DNA of 64,000 nt, from contig JAWQJJ010000006.1 of assembly GCA_033485155.1 (NCBI GenBank), positions 62,001 to 126,000 on the forward strand. The letters run 5' to 3'. The DNA comes from Methanomassiliicoccus sp. GTDB lineage: Archaea; Thermoplasmatota; Thermoplasmata; Methanomassiliicoccales; Methanomassiliicoccaceae. Position 1 is the first letter of the stretch. Each line of letters starts with the position of its first letter. This document shows positions 8,136-17,386 of the stretch, piece by piece. The notes under the pieces are model-generated. The model was not told where the DNA came from. It searched no databases and was given only the letters and a program-made list of their open reading frames with translations. Position numbers and translations under genes: made by a program.

Positions 8136-8955
8136 TGGCATCCGCGACTTCCTGCACCGTCGCGCCCCACGGCACGACAGCGAGATCGCCCTTGATCTGG
8201 TAACCTTCTCTGACCTTGCAGCACTTGACTATCCGTTTCCGGCCATCGCTGGGGGCGAGGGCCTGAGGGCACATCTCGATGCGCGGCACGTCCCGATGGT
8301 ACAGCGAACGGAAGATACGAGCAGAGAGGTCGCACCCTACCAAGGTCACTTCCTCGTCTATGACTGGTACCTGGTCAAGATAGAACATCGATCTATCGGA
8401 CCGTAGCCCCGAGGCCTGGCAGGGGAACAGCACCCCCTTGGTGGCGATCCCCTGGGCAATGGAGTTGAGATCGATTTCGGTGTACTTGGGGACGACGGGC
8501 AGGTCGACCATTCCTGATTCAAGGGCCCTGGAGACGAGCACCGAGAGCTTGGACGGCGATGGGGGGACTACATCAAGGACCTCGAGGTCCATGATCTCCC
8601 CGGGCTGGGTGAAGGAGACATGGTTGAACAGACCCTGGACCACCACTGTCTTGCCAGGGTACTTCATCGAGAGCGCGGCCATCGCCGGTGAGTTGAGCAC
8701 GTCGATCAAAGGATCCTCGATGAACACCGTGCTGTCAGGCAGGGCGATGACCTCATGTCTGGTGATGCATCGGAACAGTTCCTTACCCTCCGCTTTATCG
8801 ATTCGGACAACGGCCAGGTCTTTGCCGTTACGGAGGACGTAGTGGTCGCACCGCGTATACGCTTTCTTGCCGGCGATCTCCCGTGCAATATCCTCCCTCG
8901 TAAGAGGGAACTCAACCTCCTTCACGGCAACGTCTTTACAGTGCCCTGGCAGCAT
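8119..8955 (-). CDS. Conserved hypothetical protein (about 278 residues)
   Basis: This soluble protein of mixed alpha/beta composition has no signal or membrane segment. It has dispersed Cys residues (TRCDHYV, RCITRHE, IEMCPQ and KCCKVR), which may bind metal or be redox active. I recall a family of unknown function in euryarchaea with this shape but cannot name it securely. A GTG at 8967 is possible. I prefer the ATG at 8955 because a TATA element at 8977-8986 lies 22-31 nt upstream, which would give a leaderless transcript. Its 3' end overlaps the convergent TPR gene. Confidence 0.6.
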   Translation of the reverse strand: MLPGHCKDVAVKEVEFPLTREDIAREIAGKKAYTRCDHYVLRNGKDLAVVRIDKAEGKELFRCITRHEVIALPDSTVFIEDPLIDVLNSPAMAALSMKYPGKTVVVQGLFNHVSFTQPGEIMDLEVLDVVPPSPSKLSVLVSRALESGMVDLPVVPKYTEIDLNSIAQGIATKGVLFPCQASGLRSDRSMFYLDQVPVIDEEVTLVGCDLSARIFRSLYHRDVPRIEMCPQALAPSDGRKRIVKCCKVREGYQIKGDLAVVPWGATVQEVADAIKALF

Positions 8956-8976
8956 CGTCGTCAACACTCTGTTCGG

Positions 8977-8986
8977 AATATTTAAG
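8977..8986 (-). promoter_or_regulatory. TATA box for the hypothetical gene ending at 8119
   Basis: On the minus strand this reads CTTAAATATT. It is only 10 nt before the GTG at 8967 but 22-31 nt before the ATG at 8955, which supports the internal start and a leaderless mRNA. Confidence 0.5.
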
Positions 8987-9082
8987 GGTGCTCAGGCAGC
9001 GGGAGCGATGTCCCTCGGAGTAATATATGGAATCAGACATTCAGATGGAATCCTATTTCTCTATCTCCCATTATTTTGATGC

Positions 9083-10951
9083 ATGCCAGGGATGATGACG
9101 GGCCGGGGACTGAAGGAGGCGCTATTAGGATCCTCGGTGTTCCTGGGGCCATCGCTCATTTTGGCGCTCCAGATGAGCGGGAAAGGGTTCACCAACTCCT
9201 TCCAGGTCGGGGGGTCAACCGGTTTGTCCCTCCTGTGGATTGCCATCCTTACGCTGATCTTCAAGTTCTCCATCGTAGATGGGCTAGCTCGGCTTACCCT
9301 AGCCCGCGGCGACAGCATCTTCTCCAGCCTTCCCTCCCTTCCCGGCCCACGGAACTGGGGGGTATGGGCGGTCATCATTGTATACGTCGTCGAGGTCATG
9401 GCATACGCCAGCATTGCGGTTTTGGCCGGTTCGATCCTCGGTGAGCTCATGCCCGGCGATCAACCGGCCCTCGTCATGGCGACCTCGGTCGTCCTGGTCG
9501 CGCTAGTCATGCTACTATGGCGATCCATCGGGTTCCTGGAAAAGGTGGTATATGTGATAGTGGGTGGGGTGGCCCTCCTGATGCTCTACAGTTTCATCGG
9601 GGCGATCGCCACCGGGCCACAGCTCACCCCGATCATCTCTTATTCCGATCCCAGCGTCTCCGAGGGCATAACCCTCCTTCTAGGTAGCGGCTCGGGCCTC
9701 TCATTACTGCTCTACTCTGTCTGGGTCAGCGAGAAGATCAAGAAGGTACCGGCGGGCATGAGCAAGGAGGGCGCCCTCACCGCCCTCAGGACCGGAATGA
9801 TCATGGCATTCGTCATCACCGGGGTGTTGTCGATGGCCATCATGGTTGTGGCGGCTGTGACTGGCGCTACTAGCGTGACCGATCTGATCAATGTAGACAT
9901 CGTGTCCTTGCCCCTCTTCGTTCCCATCTTCATCCTGTCCGTAGGCAGCCTGATGTTCGGCATTGTATTCGTGGGGATGGACGGCCGGGCCAAGGCCATC
10001 GGCCGTATGCTGAGGCAGATGGGCCTGACCAAGATGGAGAAGGGACCGCTCTATCGGATGCTGGTCATAGGTTTTACAGTCATATTATTGTTAACCATTC
10101 TGTGCGGGGAGCCGATTGACCTGCTGCTCTTCATCTCCTCCCTGTCCTCGGTTATGTTCGCATTGGTGGGTTTCTCGCTCATCTATCTTAACACCAAGCT
10201 CAAGCCCCCATACCGTGCTGGGCGGCCATGGATCGTCCTGACCGCCACAGGTAGCTCGGTATTCCTAGCCATCGCTTTGATCGAGGAGCAGACCATGCTG
10301 GAGTTCGGCGTCCCCATGCTGATGCGCCTGGCAGTCGTGGCGCTTGTCCTATACTTGCTAGCCCGTTTCGGCGCCCTTGACCGGATGATGAAGAACATCC
10401 ATGACGTCAAGGGCACTCTGTTCATGATCGCAGTCTTCGGGGCCATCTCCGTCTTCGGTACGATGGGCGGAGTCGATTACGAGGGAGCGGTAATTAACTT
10501 CAGGGACCTCGGCCCCATCATAGCTGGGGTCCTCGGCGGCCCGCTCGTGGGCACGCTCGTGGGAATGATAGGAGGTCTATACCGCTACGAGATGGGGGGC
10601 TGGACCTCGATGGCCTGCTTCGTTGCCACGGTCTCCGCAGGCCTGGTGTCTGGATTGCTTTCCCGCCATTGGAAGGGACGCATCTCCTACCTCAAGATGG
10701 GGTTCCTGGGAATGACCGTGGAGGGAATGCATCTTTTCCTGTACTTTCCGATGCTGACGCTGGACCACCCCTTCAACGAAGTATTCGACGTGCTTAGGCA
10801 CGTCACCGTGCCCATGATCGTGACCAACCTTGTAGGCCTTATGTTATTCACCTACATCCTCGAACGCTGGGGTCCGTGGGGGAAGGAAGATAAGAACGGC
10901 ATCCGGGGTACGACCGAAGGGGCCATTGAGGAGCGAGCGGTCGAAAGTTGA
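9083..10951 (+). CDS. Fusion membrane protein: Nramp-like transporter + LytS-type 5TMR-LYT domain
   Basis: The 622 residues form about 16 membrane helices. Residues about 10-430 resemble Nramp/APC-fold metal transporters (start GPSLILALQMSGKGF; a mid-protein GSGSGLSLLLYSVWVSEK like the Nramp TM6 region). The Nramp DPGN and MPH metal-binding motifs are not present, so the substrate may not be Mn/Fe. Residues about 445-593 match the five-helix membrane sensor domain of LytS-type kinases (AGVLGGPLVGTLVGMIGGLY, then RYEMGGWTSMACFVATVSAG). No kinase or cyclase domain follows. The C-tail is charged. A TATA-like element sits near 9021-9030. A role as a sensing transporter or transport-coupled receptor is inference. 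Confidence 0.65.
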   Translation: MPGMMTGRGLKEALLGSSVFLGPSLILALQMSGKGFTNSFQVGGSTGLSLLWIAILTLIFKFSIVDGLARLTLARGDSIFSSLPSLPGPRNWGVWAVIIVYVVEVMAYASIAVLAGSILGELMPGDQPALVMATSVVLVALVMLLWRSIGFLEKVVYVIVGGVALLMLYSFIGAIATGPQLTPIISYSDPSVSEGITLLLGSGSGLSLLLYSVWVSEKIKKVPAGMSKEGALTALRTGMIMAFVITGVLSMAIMVVAAVTGATSVTDLINVDIVSLPLFVPIFILSVGSLMFGIVFVGMDGRAKAIGRMLRQMGLTKMEKGPLYRMLVIGFTVILLLTILCGEPIDLLLFISSLSSVMFALVGFSLIYLNTKLKPPYRAGRPWIVLTATGSSVFLAIALIEEQTMLEFGVPMLMRLAVVALVLYLLARFGALDRMMKNIHDVKGTLFMIAVFGAISVFGTMGGVDYEGAVINFRDLGPIIAGVLGGPLVGTLVGMIGGLYRYEMGGWTSMACFVATVSAGLVSGLLSRHWKGRISYLKMGFLGMTVEGMHLFLYFPMLTLDHPFNEVFDVLRHVTVPMIVTNLVGLMLFTYILERWGPWGKEDKNGIRGTTEGAIEERAVES

Positions 10952-11085
10952 TATACGATTATCCACACTCGCCCCACTAATTCTTTCTTGCTCGCCCGAC
11001 AGCATGCGAAGATGTCATAAATGGCTGCAAGAAATGGGCATCAAGAGCAACCGAGAGTATCCAGTATCTTTGATCGACGATATTC

Positions 11086-11093
11086 TAATATAT
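11086..11093 (+). promoter_or_regulatory. TATA box of tRNA-Cys
   Basis: TAATATAT ends 23 nt before the tRNA 5' end at 11117, the expected archaeal spacing. Confidence 0.65.
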
Positions 11094-11116
11094 GGGTAGC
11101 TGATTCTACCCCCGAC

Positions 11117-11219
11117 GCCGGGATGACAGAGCGGCCATGTGGCGGACTGCAGCCTACCAAGGCAGCAAGCCATTGGCGGATATCCGTACACCCGAGTTCA
11201 AATCTCGGTCCCGGCCCCA
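11117..11219 (+). tRNA. tRNA-Cys (anticodon GCA) with a 29-nt intron; CCA encoded
   Basis: The acceptor stem GCCGGGA pairs with TCCCGGC (11209-11215). The T arm is CCGAG-TTCAAAT-CTCGG. The anticodon stem GCGGA (11142-11146 region) pairs with TCCGT (11183-11187) around the loop CTGCAG/A, giving anticodon GCA at 11149-11151. An intron at the canonical 37/38 position interrupts the loop. CCA is encoded at 11217-11219. The overall sequence closely follows archaeal tRNA-Cys. The discriminator base (11216) is C, whereas tRNA-Cys almost always has U73. The cysK gene lies just downstream. Confidence 0.85.
11153..11181 (+). other. tRNA-Cys intron (bulge-helix-bulge type)
   Basis: The helix CTGC (11147-11150) pairs with GCGG (11176-11179). 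It is flanked by 3-nt bulges AGC and ATA, cut after the second base of each. This is the standard archaeal splicing-endonuclease motif. The intron itself folds as a hairpin (CAAGGC with GCCATTG). Confidence 0.8.
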
Positions 11220-11846
11220 ATCATTTCTCTCCACTTCTGGACATGCCCTCGTCTCGACGGACAGGGCTCACATTGAGCAACGCGTCACCTCTCGACCGCA
11301 ACGCGCGGTAATGTTTTAACAGACCTCGGACGGATGGCCTCAGACATCTGAGCATCTTCATGTTTCGTGCGCTGGTTGATCGCATCCGATGTCGGTGCGG
11401 AGCATACCGCGGCTATCATAAGCAGGGGCAGCAGGGACGAACATGTAGCATTATTCATTCATAAGTTGGAATCATCGAGGATAATTATGATGCGGAGCGC
11501 ATGGAATTCTAGCGTGATCGGACCTGCATTTCAAGGCGATGCGGGACCTGAAAAAACTTCCACCGGAAAAGCAAGGAGACAAATCCCTGGAACCCACCTG
11601 GAACGGTCCTCGCACGACCCCTTCCCTTCCACTGAAATCTTGAACGATAAATAAAATGCTGGCTCTAAGGAATTATATAAATATCTATTTTGATAACATC
11701 AATGCAGACACAGGGAGAAATTGATGCCCACTCATCTAGTAACGCCGCCCCGATCGGTCACGGTTGATCGCCGGTCTCCGCAGCGTCCGGGTCACTCTCG
11801 TCCCGCTTCATATATATCTGTCCAAGAGAATGCCAGCGCCGGTAAT
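11220..11846. other. Gap between tRNA-Cys and cysK, no supported gene
   Basis: The stretch of about 625 nt has two TATA-like elements (ATTATATAAATATC near 11670-11683, and the cysK box at 11809). One short frame at 11539-11643 (34 codons, containing MRDLKKLPPEKQGDK) has protein-like composition but no usable context. It could be the tail of a lost gene. I see no known riboswitch. Confidence 0.3.
11809..11818 (+). promoter_or_regulatory. TATA box of cysK
   Basis: CATATATATC ends 29 nt before the ATG at 11847. The short predicted leader supports that start over the longer upstream in-frame extension. Confidence 0.6.
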
Positions 11847-12779
11847 ATGGTGCTGTATAACAACATCCTGGAGGCCATCGGGCACACCCCCCTGGTCCGC
11901 CTGAACAGGGTCGTCCCGGAGGGCAGCTCCGAGATATATGCTAAGGTCGAGTCGTTCAATCCCATGCATTCCATCAAGGACCGGGTGGCGCTCTCTATGA
12001 TGGAGGACGCTGAGAGACGAGGGGTTCTAGCTCACGGCATGTACGTAGTAGAGCCGACCTCCGGCAACACCGGTATCGGTCTGGCCATGGTCTGTGCGGC
12101 CAAGGGATACCGCCTGGTCATCACCATGCCGGAGAGCATGTCCGTGGAGCGGAGGAACCTGCTGAAGGCGCTTGGCGCTGAGTTGCTCCTCACCCCGGCC
12201 GCTGAGGGGATGGCGGGAGCGATCAGGAGGGCGGAAGGCATCGTTGCCTCCGACCCGAAAGCGTACATGCCCCAGCAGTTCGAGAATCCCGCTAACCCGC
12301 TCGCCCACTACTCAACCACGGCGCGTGAGATCCTCGCCGACCTTCCCGATCTCAATGCCCTGGTGGCGACGGTCGGTACTGGGGGCACAATAGCCGGGGT
12401 TGGTAAGTTGCTCAAGGAGACAACCCCCGGCATCAAGGTCATCGGAGTGGAGCCCTCCGCCTCCCCCGTGCTCTCCGGGGGAAGTCCGGGGCCGCATGGA
12501 ATACAAGGGATCGGCGCGGGCTTCATACCCCGAGTCTATGATGCCGATCTCGTCGATCGCGTCATGGGGGTTGCCGATATGGATGCCGCGATCTGTTCTA
12601 GGGAGCTGGCCATCAAGGAAGGTATCTTCTGCGGCCTGTCGTCCGGCGCGGCCATGAGCGCCGCGCTTAAGGTAGCCAGGGAACTGGGGCCGGGCAGGAA
12701 GGTCGTGGCGATACTGCCCGACACTGGAGAAAGATACCTGACCACGGAACTGATGCTCAAGGTGGCCGCGATGAAGTAG
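11847..12779 (+). CDS. cysK: Cysteine synthase / O-acetylserine sulfhydrylase
   Basis: This PLP enzyme makes cysteine from O-acetylserine and sulfide. It shows the substrate loop EPTSGNTGIGLA, the PLP Lys in HSIKDRVAL (residue about 40), the phosphate-binding GTGGTIAGVG, and the C-terminal Ser region LPDTGERY. At 310 residues it has normal family length. I start at ATG 11847 because the residues before it, in a frame open from 11721, are unlike the family and the TATA box lies at 11809. With cysE at 20.4 kb it completes the two-step serine-to-cysteine route. A T-run at 12794 ends the transcript. Confidence 0.95.
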   Translation: MVLYNNILEAIGHTPLVRLNRVVPEGSSEIYAKVESFNPMHSIKDRVALSMMEDAERRGVLAHGMYVVEPTSGNTGIGLAMVCAAKGYRLVITMPESMSVERRNLLKALGAELLLTPAAEGMAGAIRRAEGIVASDPKAYMPQQFENPANPLAHYSTTAREILADLPDLNALVATVGTGGTIAGVGKLLKETTPGIKVIGVEPSASPVLSGGSPGPHGIQGIGAGFIPRVYDADLVDRVMGVADMDAAICSRELAIKEGIFCGLSSGAAMSAALKVARELGPGRKVVAILPDTGERYLTTELMLKVAAMK

Positions 12780-12793
12780 CATTCATCGGACCC

Positions 12794-12800
12794 TTTTTTT
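12794..12800 (+). terminator. T7 terminator after cysK
   Basis: A run of seven T begins 15 nt after the cysK stop, just before the convergent small gene ending at 12819. Confidence 0.6.
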
Positions 12801-12818
12801 GTGACCTGATCCGGTCAC

Positions 12819-13058
12819 CTATTGAGTACCGATCTCGATCGGCTCTCCCTCGCCGACGTTATCCTTGATCCACTTGACTATGCCCGGTTCGGTAACCTCA
12901 GCGACGATCATGATCTTGCCGTTTTCCCTGCTGACCTGCCGCACGGAGCCAAGGTGCATGCGGTCGGTCGCCACCGGTACGGCACCTTCCTGGTTGAACT
13001 GTGCGACCATGTCTTGTGCTCCCCGGTCGCTCTGAGGAAGAAGGAATTTGACTATCAT
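12819..13058 (-). CDS. Small hypothetical protein (79 residues)
   Basis: This short acidic-to-neutral soluble protein begins MIVKFLLPQSDRGAQD and contains KIMIVAEVTEPGIVKWI. The strand-helix-strand pattern could fit a small ferredoxin-like or ACT-like fold, but I recognise no family. It is convergent with cysK and divergent from the metallo-beta-lactamase gene. Codon use looks coding in all 79 codons. The ATG at 13058 is the only early start. Confidence 0.5.
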   Translation of the reverse strand: MIVKFLLPQSDRGAQDMVAQFNQEGAVPVATDRMHLGSVRQVSRENGKIMIVAEVTEPGIVKWIKDNVGEGEPIEIGTQ

Positions 13059-13231
13059 TATCTGCCCCGATATCAGTCCCCTTTTTACGTTTTTCTCCCT
13101 GATTCGCGTTATTCGGTAATGTTACTAGGGGGCGATCGGAAGCGACTGAAGATCGGCGATCCGCACGGGCGGACGACCCGTCTGACAATATAGAATGACT
13201 GAGATGGCCTTAACAATCTCCTTCGCTTTTC

Positions 13232-14236
13232 ATGGACTGGCAGAGGGAGAGGATGGGGTCGTCAAGAAGGAACAAGGATAGGAGAATGGTCGCCGCCGTG
13301 ATCATCGTCCTGGTCATCATCGTAGTCATCGCCGTGCTGGTATCTTCATCGAGGATTCCACCCGGAGGCTCCAGCAAGATGGGGAGCACAAGTCACTCGG
13401 GAGATAGCGGAAGCGTACCGTCCGACAACTCAGCATCAGCCTCGCCCTCGGACGCCGGAAGCACGACCAATGCCACGGTCTACTTCATCGACGTCGGCCA
13501 GGGGGATGCCGAACTTATCAAGACAGCGGAGGGCAGGAACGTGCTCATCGATGCTGGTCCGTCCTCCGCCGGCCCCACGCTGGTCGCATTCCTGAGGTCG
13601 CATAACGCCACCATTCTCGACGCATTCGTGCTGACCCATCCCGATGCCGATCACATAGGGGGAGCGAAGGATGTCCTTGACGCATGCACCGTGCTCGCCG
13701 TCTACCAATCTGGATACGCATCTAGCACCAAGACCTTCACCTCGCTCCAGGCTGCGGTGGTCGCCGAGGGCTGCCCTTCTTACGACGATGCTCAGCTGAA
13801 CCCCGGGGATCGCCTGGACCTCAATGCCAGCGTTACCTTCGAGGTGATGTCCATCAACGCCCATGCCGACAGCTCCAACGATGCATCAGTGGTCCTCAAG
13901 ATGACCGATGGGTCGGTCGACATCCTGTTCGAGGGCGATGCCTCCTCTTCGGTCGAGAGCAAGATGGATGTCGATTTCGGGACGACCATGGACGTCGAGG
14001 TGTTGAAGGTGGGGCACCATGGAAGCGCGTCCTCCACCAGCGCCGCGTTCTTGGCGCAGACCACGCCGGCGGTCGCGATAATCGAGGTCGGGACAGGGAA
14101 TACCTACGGTCACCCTACCAATCAGACCCTGGACCGCCTGGGCAAGGCCGGAGCGGAGATCTATCGCACCGACCTCCAGGGAACGATTGCCCTCACCACC
14201 GATGGGGCGACGTGGGCGATTAACTGCGAACGGTGA
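13232..14236 (+). CDS. Membrane-anchored ComEC-like metallo-beta-lactamase-fold hydrolase
   Basis: A signal anchor at about residues 20-37 is followed by a Ser/Gly-rich linker (to about 82), then the soluble domain seen at the C-terminus of ComEC/Rec2. Motifs are YFIDVGQGDAELI, the metal-binding LTHPDADHIGG, FEGDAS, and KVGHHGSASSTS with a later GHPTNQTLDRL. The domain would lie outside the cell. The ComEC competence channel itself is absent. Stand-alone forms are thought to be secreted nucleases or phosphodiesterases, but the substrate here is not shown. ATG 13253 (M8) is an alternative start. Confidence 0.82.
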   Translation: MDWQRERMGSSRRNKDRRMVAAVIIVLVIIVVIAVLVSSSRIPPGGSSKMGSTSHSGDSGSVPSDNSASASPSDAGSTTNATVYFIDVGQGDAELIKTAEGRNVLIDAGPSSAGPTLVAFLRSHNATILDAFVLTHPDADHIGGAKDVLDACTVLAVYQSGYASSTKTFTSLQAAVVAEGCPSYDDAQLNPGDRLDLNASVTFEVMSINAHADSSNDASVVLKMTDGSVDILFEGDASSSVESKMDVDFGTTMDVEVLKVGHHGSASSTSAAFLAQTTPAVAIIEVGTGNTYGHPTNQTLDRLGKAGAEIYRTDLQGTIALTTDGATWAINCER

Positions 14237-14529
14237 AGCGCCAACATAATACGGGGACGAGACCTGGCTATTTGGTTTAGGTCTGATAAAACCTGATACG
14301 AGGTGCAGCTAGACTGGCACCAGGCGACTCGTCCGTCTCGCCCCCCAAGGGCGAGGAATGACCGTATGGATAAATGCGTAGATCATTCACAGTCCGTCGA
14401 TGATCAATGGCCAGAGGTTGACAATAACGGGGGACCTATGAATTATTATAGCCGGGCTTGACATACTTAATGAGGTCAGTGGGGACGGCCAATCATTTTT
14501 CCTGCAATTGACACCAGGTGGCCATCGGC

Positions 14530-16452
14530 ATGAGCTCGGAGATAAGGGGAGACAACGGGACGACCCATGAGCTGACAGATGAAGAGGAGAGGAATGAGAT
14601 CTGCTATCGCTTATTCTTCGAGAACAGCGGTAACGCCCTATTCCTTGCCAAACCAGATGGCCGGGTGCTTGCAGCCAACCCTGCAGCACAAAGTATGTTC
14701 CAAATGAGCGAGGAGGAGATCAAGGCGGTTGGCAGGGATAGCTTGGTGTTAAAGGACAGCAAGCTCGAGAGGGCCATTCGTGAACGGACAGAAAGAGGCA
14801 AGGTCACCGCCGAGCTCACCTGCCGTCGAAAAGATGGTGAGACATTCCCCTGCGAGGCAACATCCACGATGTTCGTCGACGCTGATGGTACATTGAGCAA
14901 CATGGTCTCGATACGGGACATCACCGAGCACAAGCTGGCAGAACAAGCGTTAAAGAATGCCCTAGAGATGGCGCGCAGGAGGACCGAGGAGATCGAGACG
15001 CTTCTGGACGTCGCACCTGTGGGCATCTGGGTAGCACATGATCCGGACGGTAAGGTCATAACCGGCAACCAGGCAGCAAGCGGATTGTATGGGAGACATG
15101 ATGACGATCGAGGTTCGGGCGTAATGCCATCGACTAGTCAAGCTGCGCCTCGAAATTACGATACTGATGGGGTTGAGATCAAGCCAGAAGGCCTCCCAAT
15201 GCAAATAGCGATGTCCATGATCGCCGAGGTCCGCGGTTCAGAGATCACGACTATCCTTCCTAGTGGCAGGAAGATCATCACGATCTGCAATGCCAAGCCG
15301 CTCTTCGATGAATATGGAAATGTCAGAGGGGGCATCACGTCAGTCATAGACATCACTGGCCGCAAGAGGATGGAAGAATCGTTGATGGAGGAGCGCTCCC
15401 GCCTTCAAACGATCCTCGACACTCTGCAGGTCGGTGTATCCGTGGCGGACGCCCACGGAAACATTGTCCTGAGGAACCAGCTGATGTATGAGTATCTTGG
15501 AAGCAATGCTCGTTCGAGTGACTTCTCTGACCTCGCCCTTTTCCGCGTGTACTATCCTGGTTCGAGCATAAGGCTCAATGCAGAGGAGATGCCGGTGTCG
15601 AGGGCCCTTCGCGGGGATGTTATCAATGACGAAGAGCTGGAGATCGTGAGAGCCAATGGGGCACGGGTTATCGTGCTGGCCTCGGCCAGATCCATAAAAA
15701 ATAAGGAAGGCGGCCTCATTGGAGCCTTGGGTGTCTTCACCGACATCACCAGGCTAAAGAAGCTCGGAGAGAATCTGAAACGCTCTAACGACGAGTTACA
15801 ACAGTTCGCTTACATCGCCTCTCATGATCTTCAAGAGCCCCTCAGGATGGTAACCTCTTACCTAGGTCTGTTAAAGAAGAAGTACGGTCACGATCTTCCG
15901 CCGCAGGCCGAGGAATATATGGACATGGCAGTTGATGGCTCACGTAGGATGAAAGGTCTCATCGACGACCTATTGGAGTACTCGCGTGTCGATACGCGAA
16001 CATATGAACTCAGAAATATCGATATGGATGAATTGGCCAGATCAGTAGCGCAGGACTTGCACGTGGCCATCAACGAGAGCGGGGTAGAATTGGCCATCGA
16101 ACAGTTGCCGACCATCAGGGCTGATGAAATACAAATGAAGCAGTTACTGACTAACCTGATCTCGAATGCTATCAAGTTCCACGATGGCAGGCCCCCGAGG
16201 ATCATCGTTTCAGCCATCGCCTACGAGAACGAGTACGTCTTCTCTGTGAAGGACAACGGCATAGGCATCGATCCCAAGTACCAGGACAAGCTGTTCAAGA
16301 TGTTCTCCCGGCTGCACACCAGAGAGGAGTATCCTGGGACGGGCATCGGCCTGGCGATCAGCAAGAAGATCGTCGAACGACACGGCGGCAGAATATGGTT
16401 CGAGAGCGAACCGGGCAAGGGGGCGACGTTCTTCTTCACAATACCGACATAA
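14530..16452 (+). CDS. Soluble multi-PAS sensor histidine kinase
   Basis: Three PAS-type sensor domains (about 20-135, 150-285 and 295-420) precede a HisKA domain with the phospho-acceptor His in FAYIASHDLQEPLRM. The ATPase domain shows NLISNAIKFH (N box), DNGIGID (G1), KLFKMFSRLH (F) and GTGIGLAI (G2). There are no membrane helices, so it senses a cytosolic signal. No response regulator is adjacent. A GTG at 14518 is an alternative start four codons earlier. I prefer ATG 14530, with GGTGG about 10 nt before it. PAS-HisKA proteins of this length are common in euryarchaea. Confidence 0.88.
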   Translation: MSSEIRGDNGTTHELTDEEERNEICYRLFFENSGNALFLAKPDGRVLAANPAAQSMFQMSEEEIKAVGRDSLVLKDSKLERAIRERTERGKVTAELTCRRKDGETFPCEATSTMFVDADGTLSNMVSIRDITEHKLAEQALKNALEMARRRTEEIETLLDVAPVGIWVAHDPDGKVITGNQAASGLYGRHDDDRGSGVMPSTSQAAPRNYDTDGVEIKPEGLPMQIAMSMIAEVRGSEITTILPSGRKIITICNAKPLFDEYGNVRGGITSVIDITGRKRMEESLMEERSRLQTILDTLQVGVSVADAHGNIVLRNQLMYEYLGSNARSSDFSDLALFRVYYPGSSIRLNAEEMPVSRALRGDVINDEELEIVRANGARVIVLASARSIKNKEGGLIGALGVFTDITRLKKLGENLKRSNDELQQFAYIASHDLQEPLRMVTSYLGLLKKKYGHDLPPQAEEYMDMAVDGSRRMKGLIDDLLEYSRVDTRTYELRNIDMDELARSVAQDLHVAINESGVELAIEQLPTIRADEIQMKQLLTNLISNAIKFHDGRPPRIIVSAIAYENEYVFSVKDNGIGIDPKYQDKLFKMFSRLHTREEYPGTGIGLAISKKIVERHGGRIWFESEPGKGATFFFTIPT

Positions 16453-16660
16453 CAGACCGGCTCATCTCCCCGAACACCAACGGATAGCTCTGCCGGACTC
16501 AGGGTTTTGCGCCTCTGCTCGACTAGGGCGCCGGATGATGGGCGCGGGTCCATCAGTCGAACTATGGCCTACTGTCGACTTGAACCGAGCTGCATGTCAA
16601 ATTTAGATATAGGCTATTATATATGAAAAAATATGGTATGGCATCATAGGAGAATTCTGG

Positions 16661-17386
16661 ATGGAAGACGGAGCTGGGCGCAGAAAGAGAGGGGCATGGG
16701 TAAAAGGTAAGCTTTTCATTGTTGTATCGACTACCCTCCTAATCGCAATACTGGCATCGGCCCTTGTCCTCACCTCTGCATCAAGGATGCCAGTCCAGGA
16801 GAATGATGACGATCAGATGGCCTCCGATGACGGGAATGACTCGAAGACGACGGACAGCGAGGATGGGAACGAATTGGTCAGCGGTGTTGCTTCTGACTTC
16901 ATCCTCGATGGGAGAGACATGGGGGCTTCCTGGGACGCATCTGAAGTAAATACCGACATCAGTCAAATAGGCGGATACCCCACCAGCCTGCATATTACGA
17001 GCGCTGCTGGCATTATCTTCTCACAAAATAACTACACTGGCTCCATACATTATAGGATCGAAGTCACTGTGATGGTATTCAGCACGGCAGATGATGCGGC
17101 CGCCTACTACGACAACAGGACAGAAATTCATCCCCAGGACGATTCCAACATTGCGCCAGAATTCCGGCCCTCATACCCTGTTCTGCTTGCCAATGTCAGC
17201 ATAGGTGATAGGGGAGCCGTAATCGATGGACCTCATATCACTTTGGGACATGAAGCAAAAGCGATCTTCACCTTGAACAAGAATGTAGCCTGCACCATCA
17301 TGTACCACGACATGACATCATACGATCCTCTGCCAAACCAGCTTTTGATCGACCTGGCGAACAAGATGAATGCAAAAATCGTGTGA
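16661..17386 (+). CDS. Membrane-anchored extracellular protein of unknown function
   Basis: The 241 residues comprise a basic N-terminus, one membrane helix (about 18-37), an Asp/Ser/Glu-rich linker (about 45-75) and a globular domain (about 80-241). The domain has N-x-S/T sites, a single exposed Cys (NVACTIMYHD) and an alternating strand pattern (HYRIEVTVMVFSTADDAAAYY). It should face outside. No family recognised. A TATA-like TATTATATATG lies about 40 nt upstream. It stands alone between the kinase gene and the HsdR-N-like gene. Confidence 0.6.
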   Translation: MEDGAGRRKRGAWVKGKLFIVVSTTLLIAILASALVLTSASRMPVQENDDDQMASDDGNDSKTTDSEDGNELVSGVASDFILDGRDMGASWDASEVNTDISQIGGYPTSLHITSAAGIIFSQNNYTGSIHYRIEVTVMVFSTADDAAAYYDNRTEIHPQDDSNIAPEFRPSYPVLLANVSIGDRGAVIDGPHITLGHEAKAIFTLNKNVACTIMYHDMTSYDPLPNQLLIDLANKMNAKIV

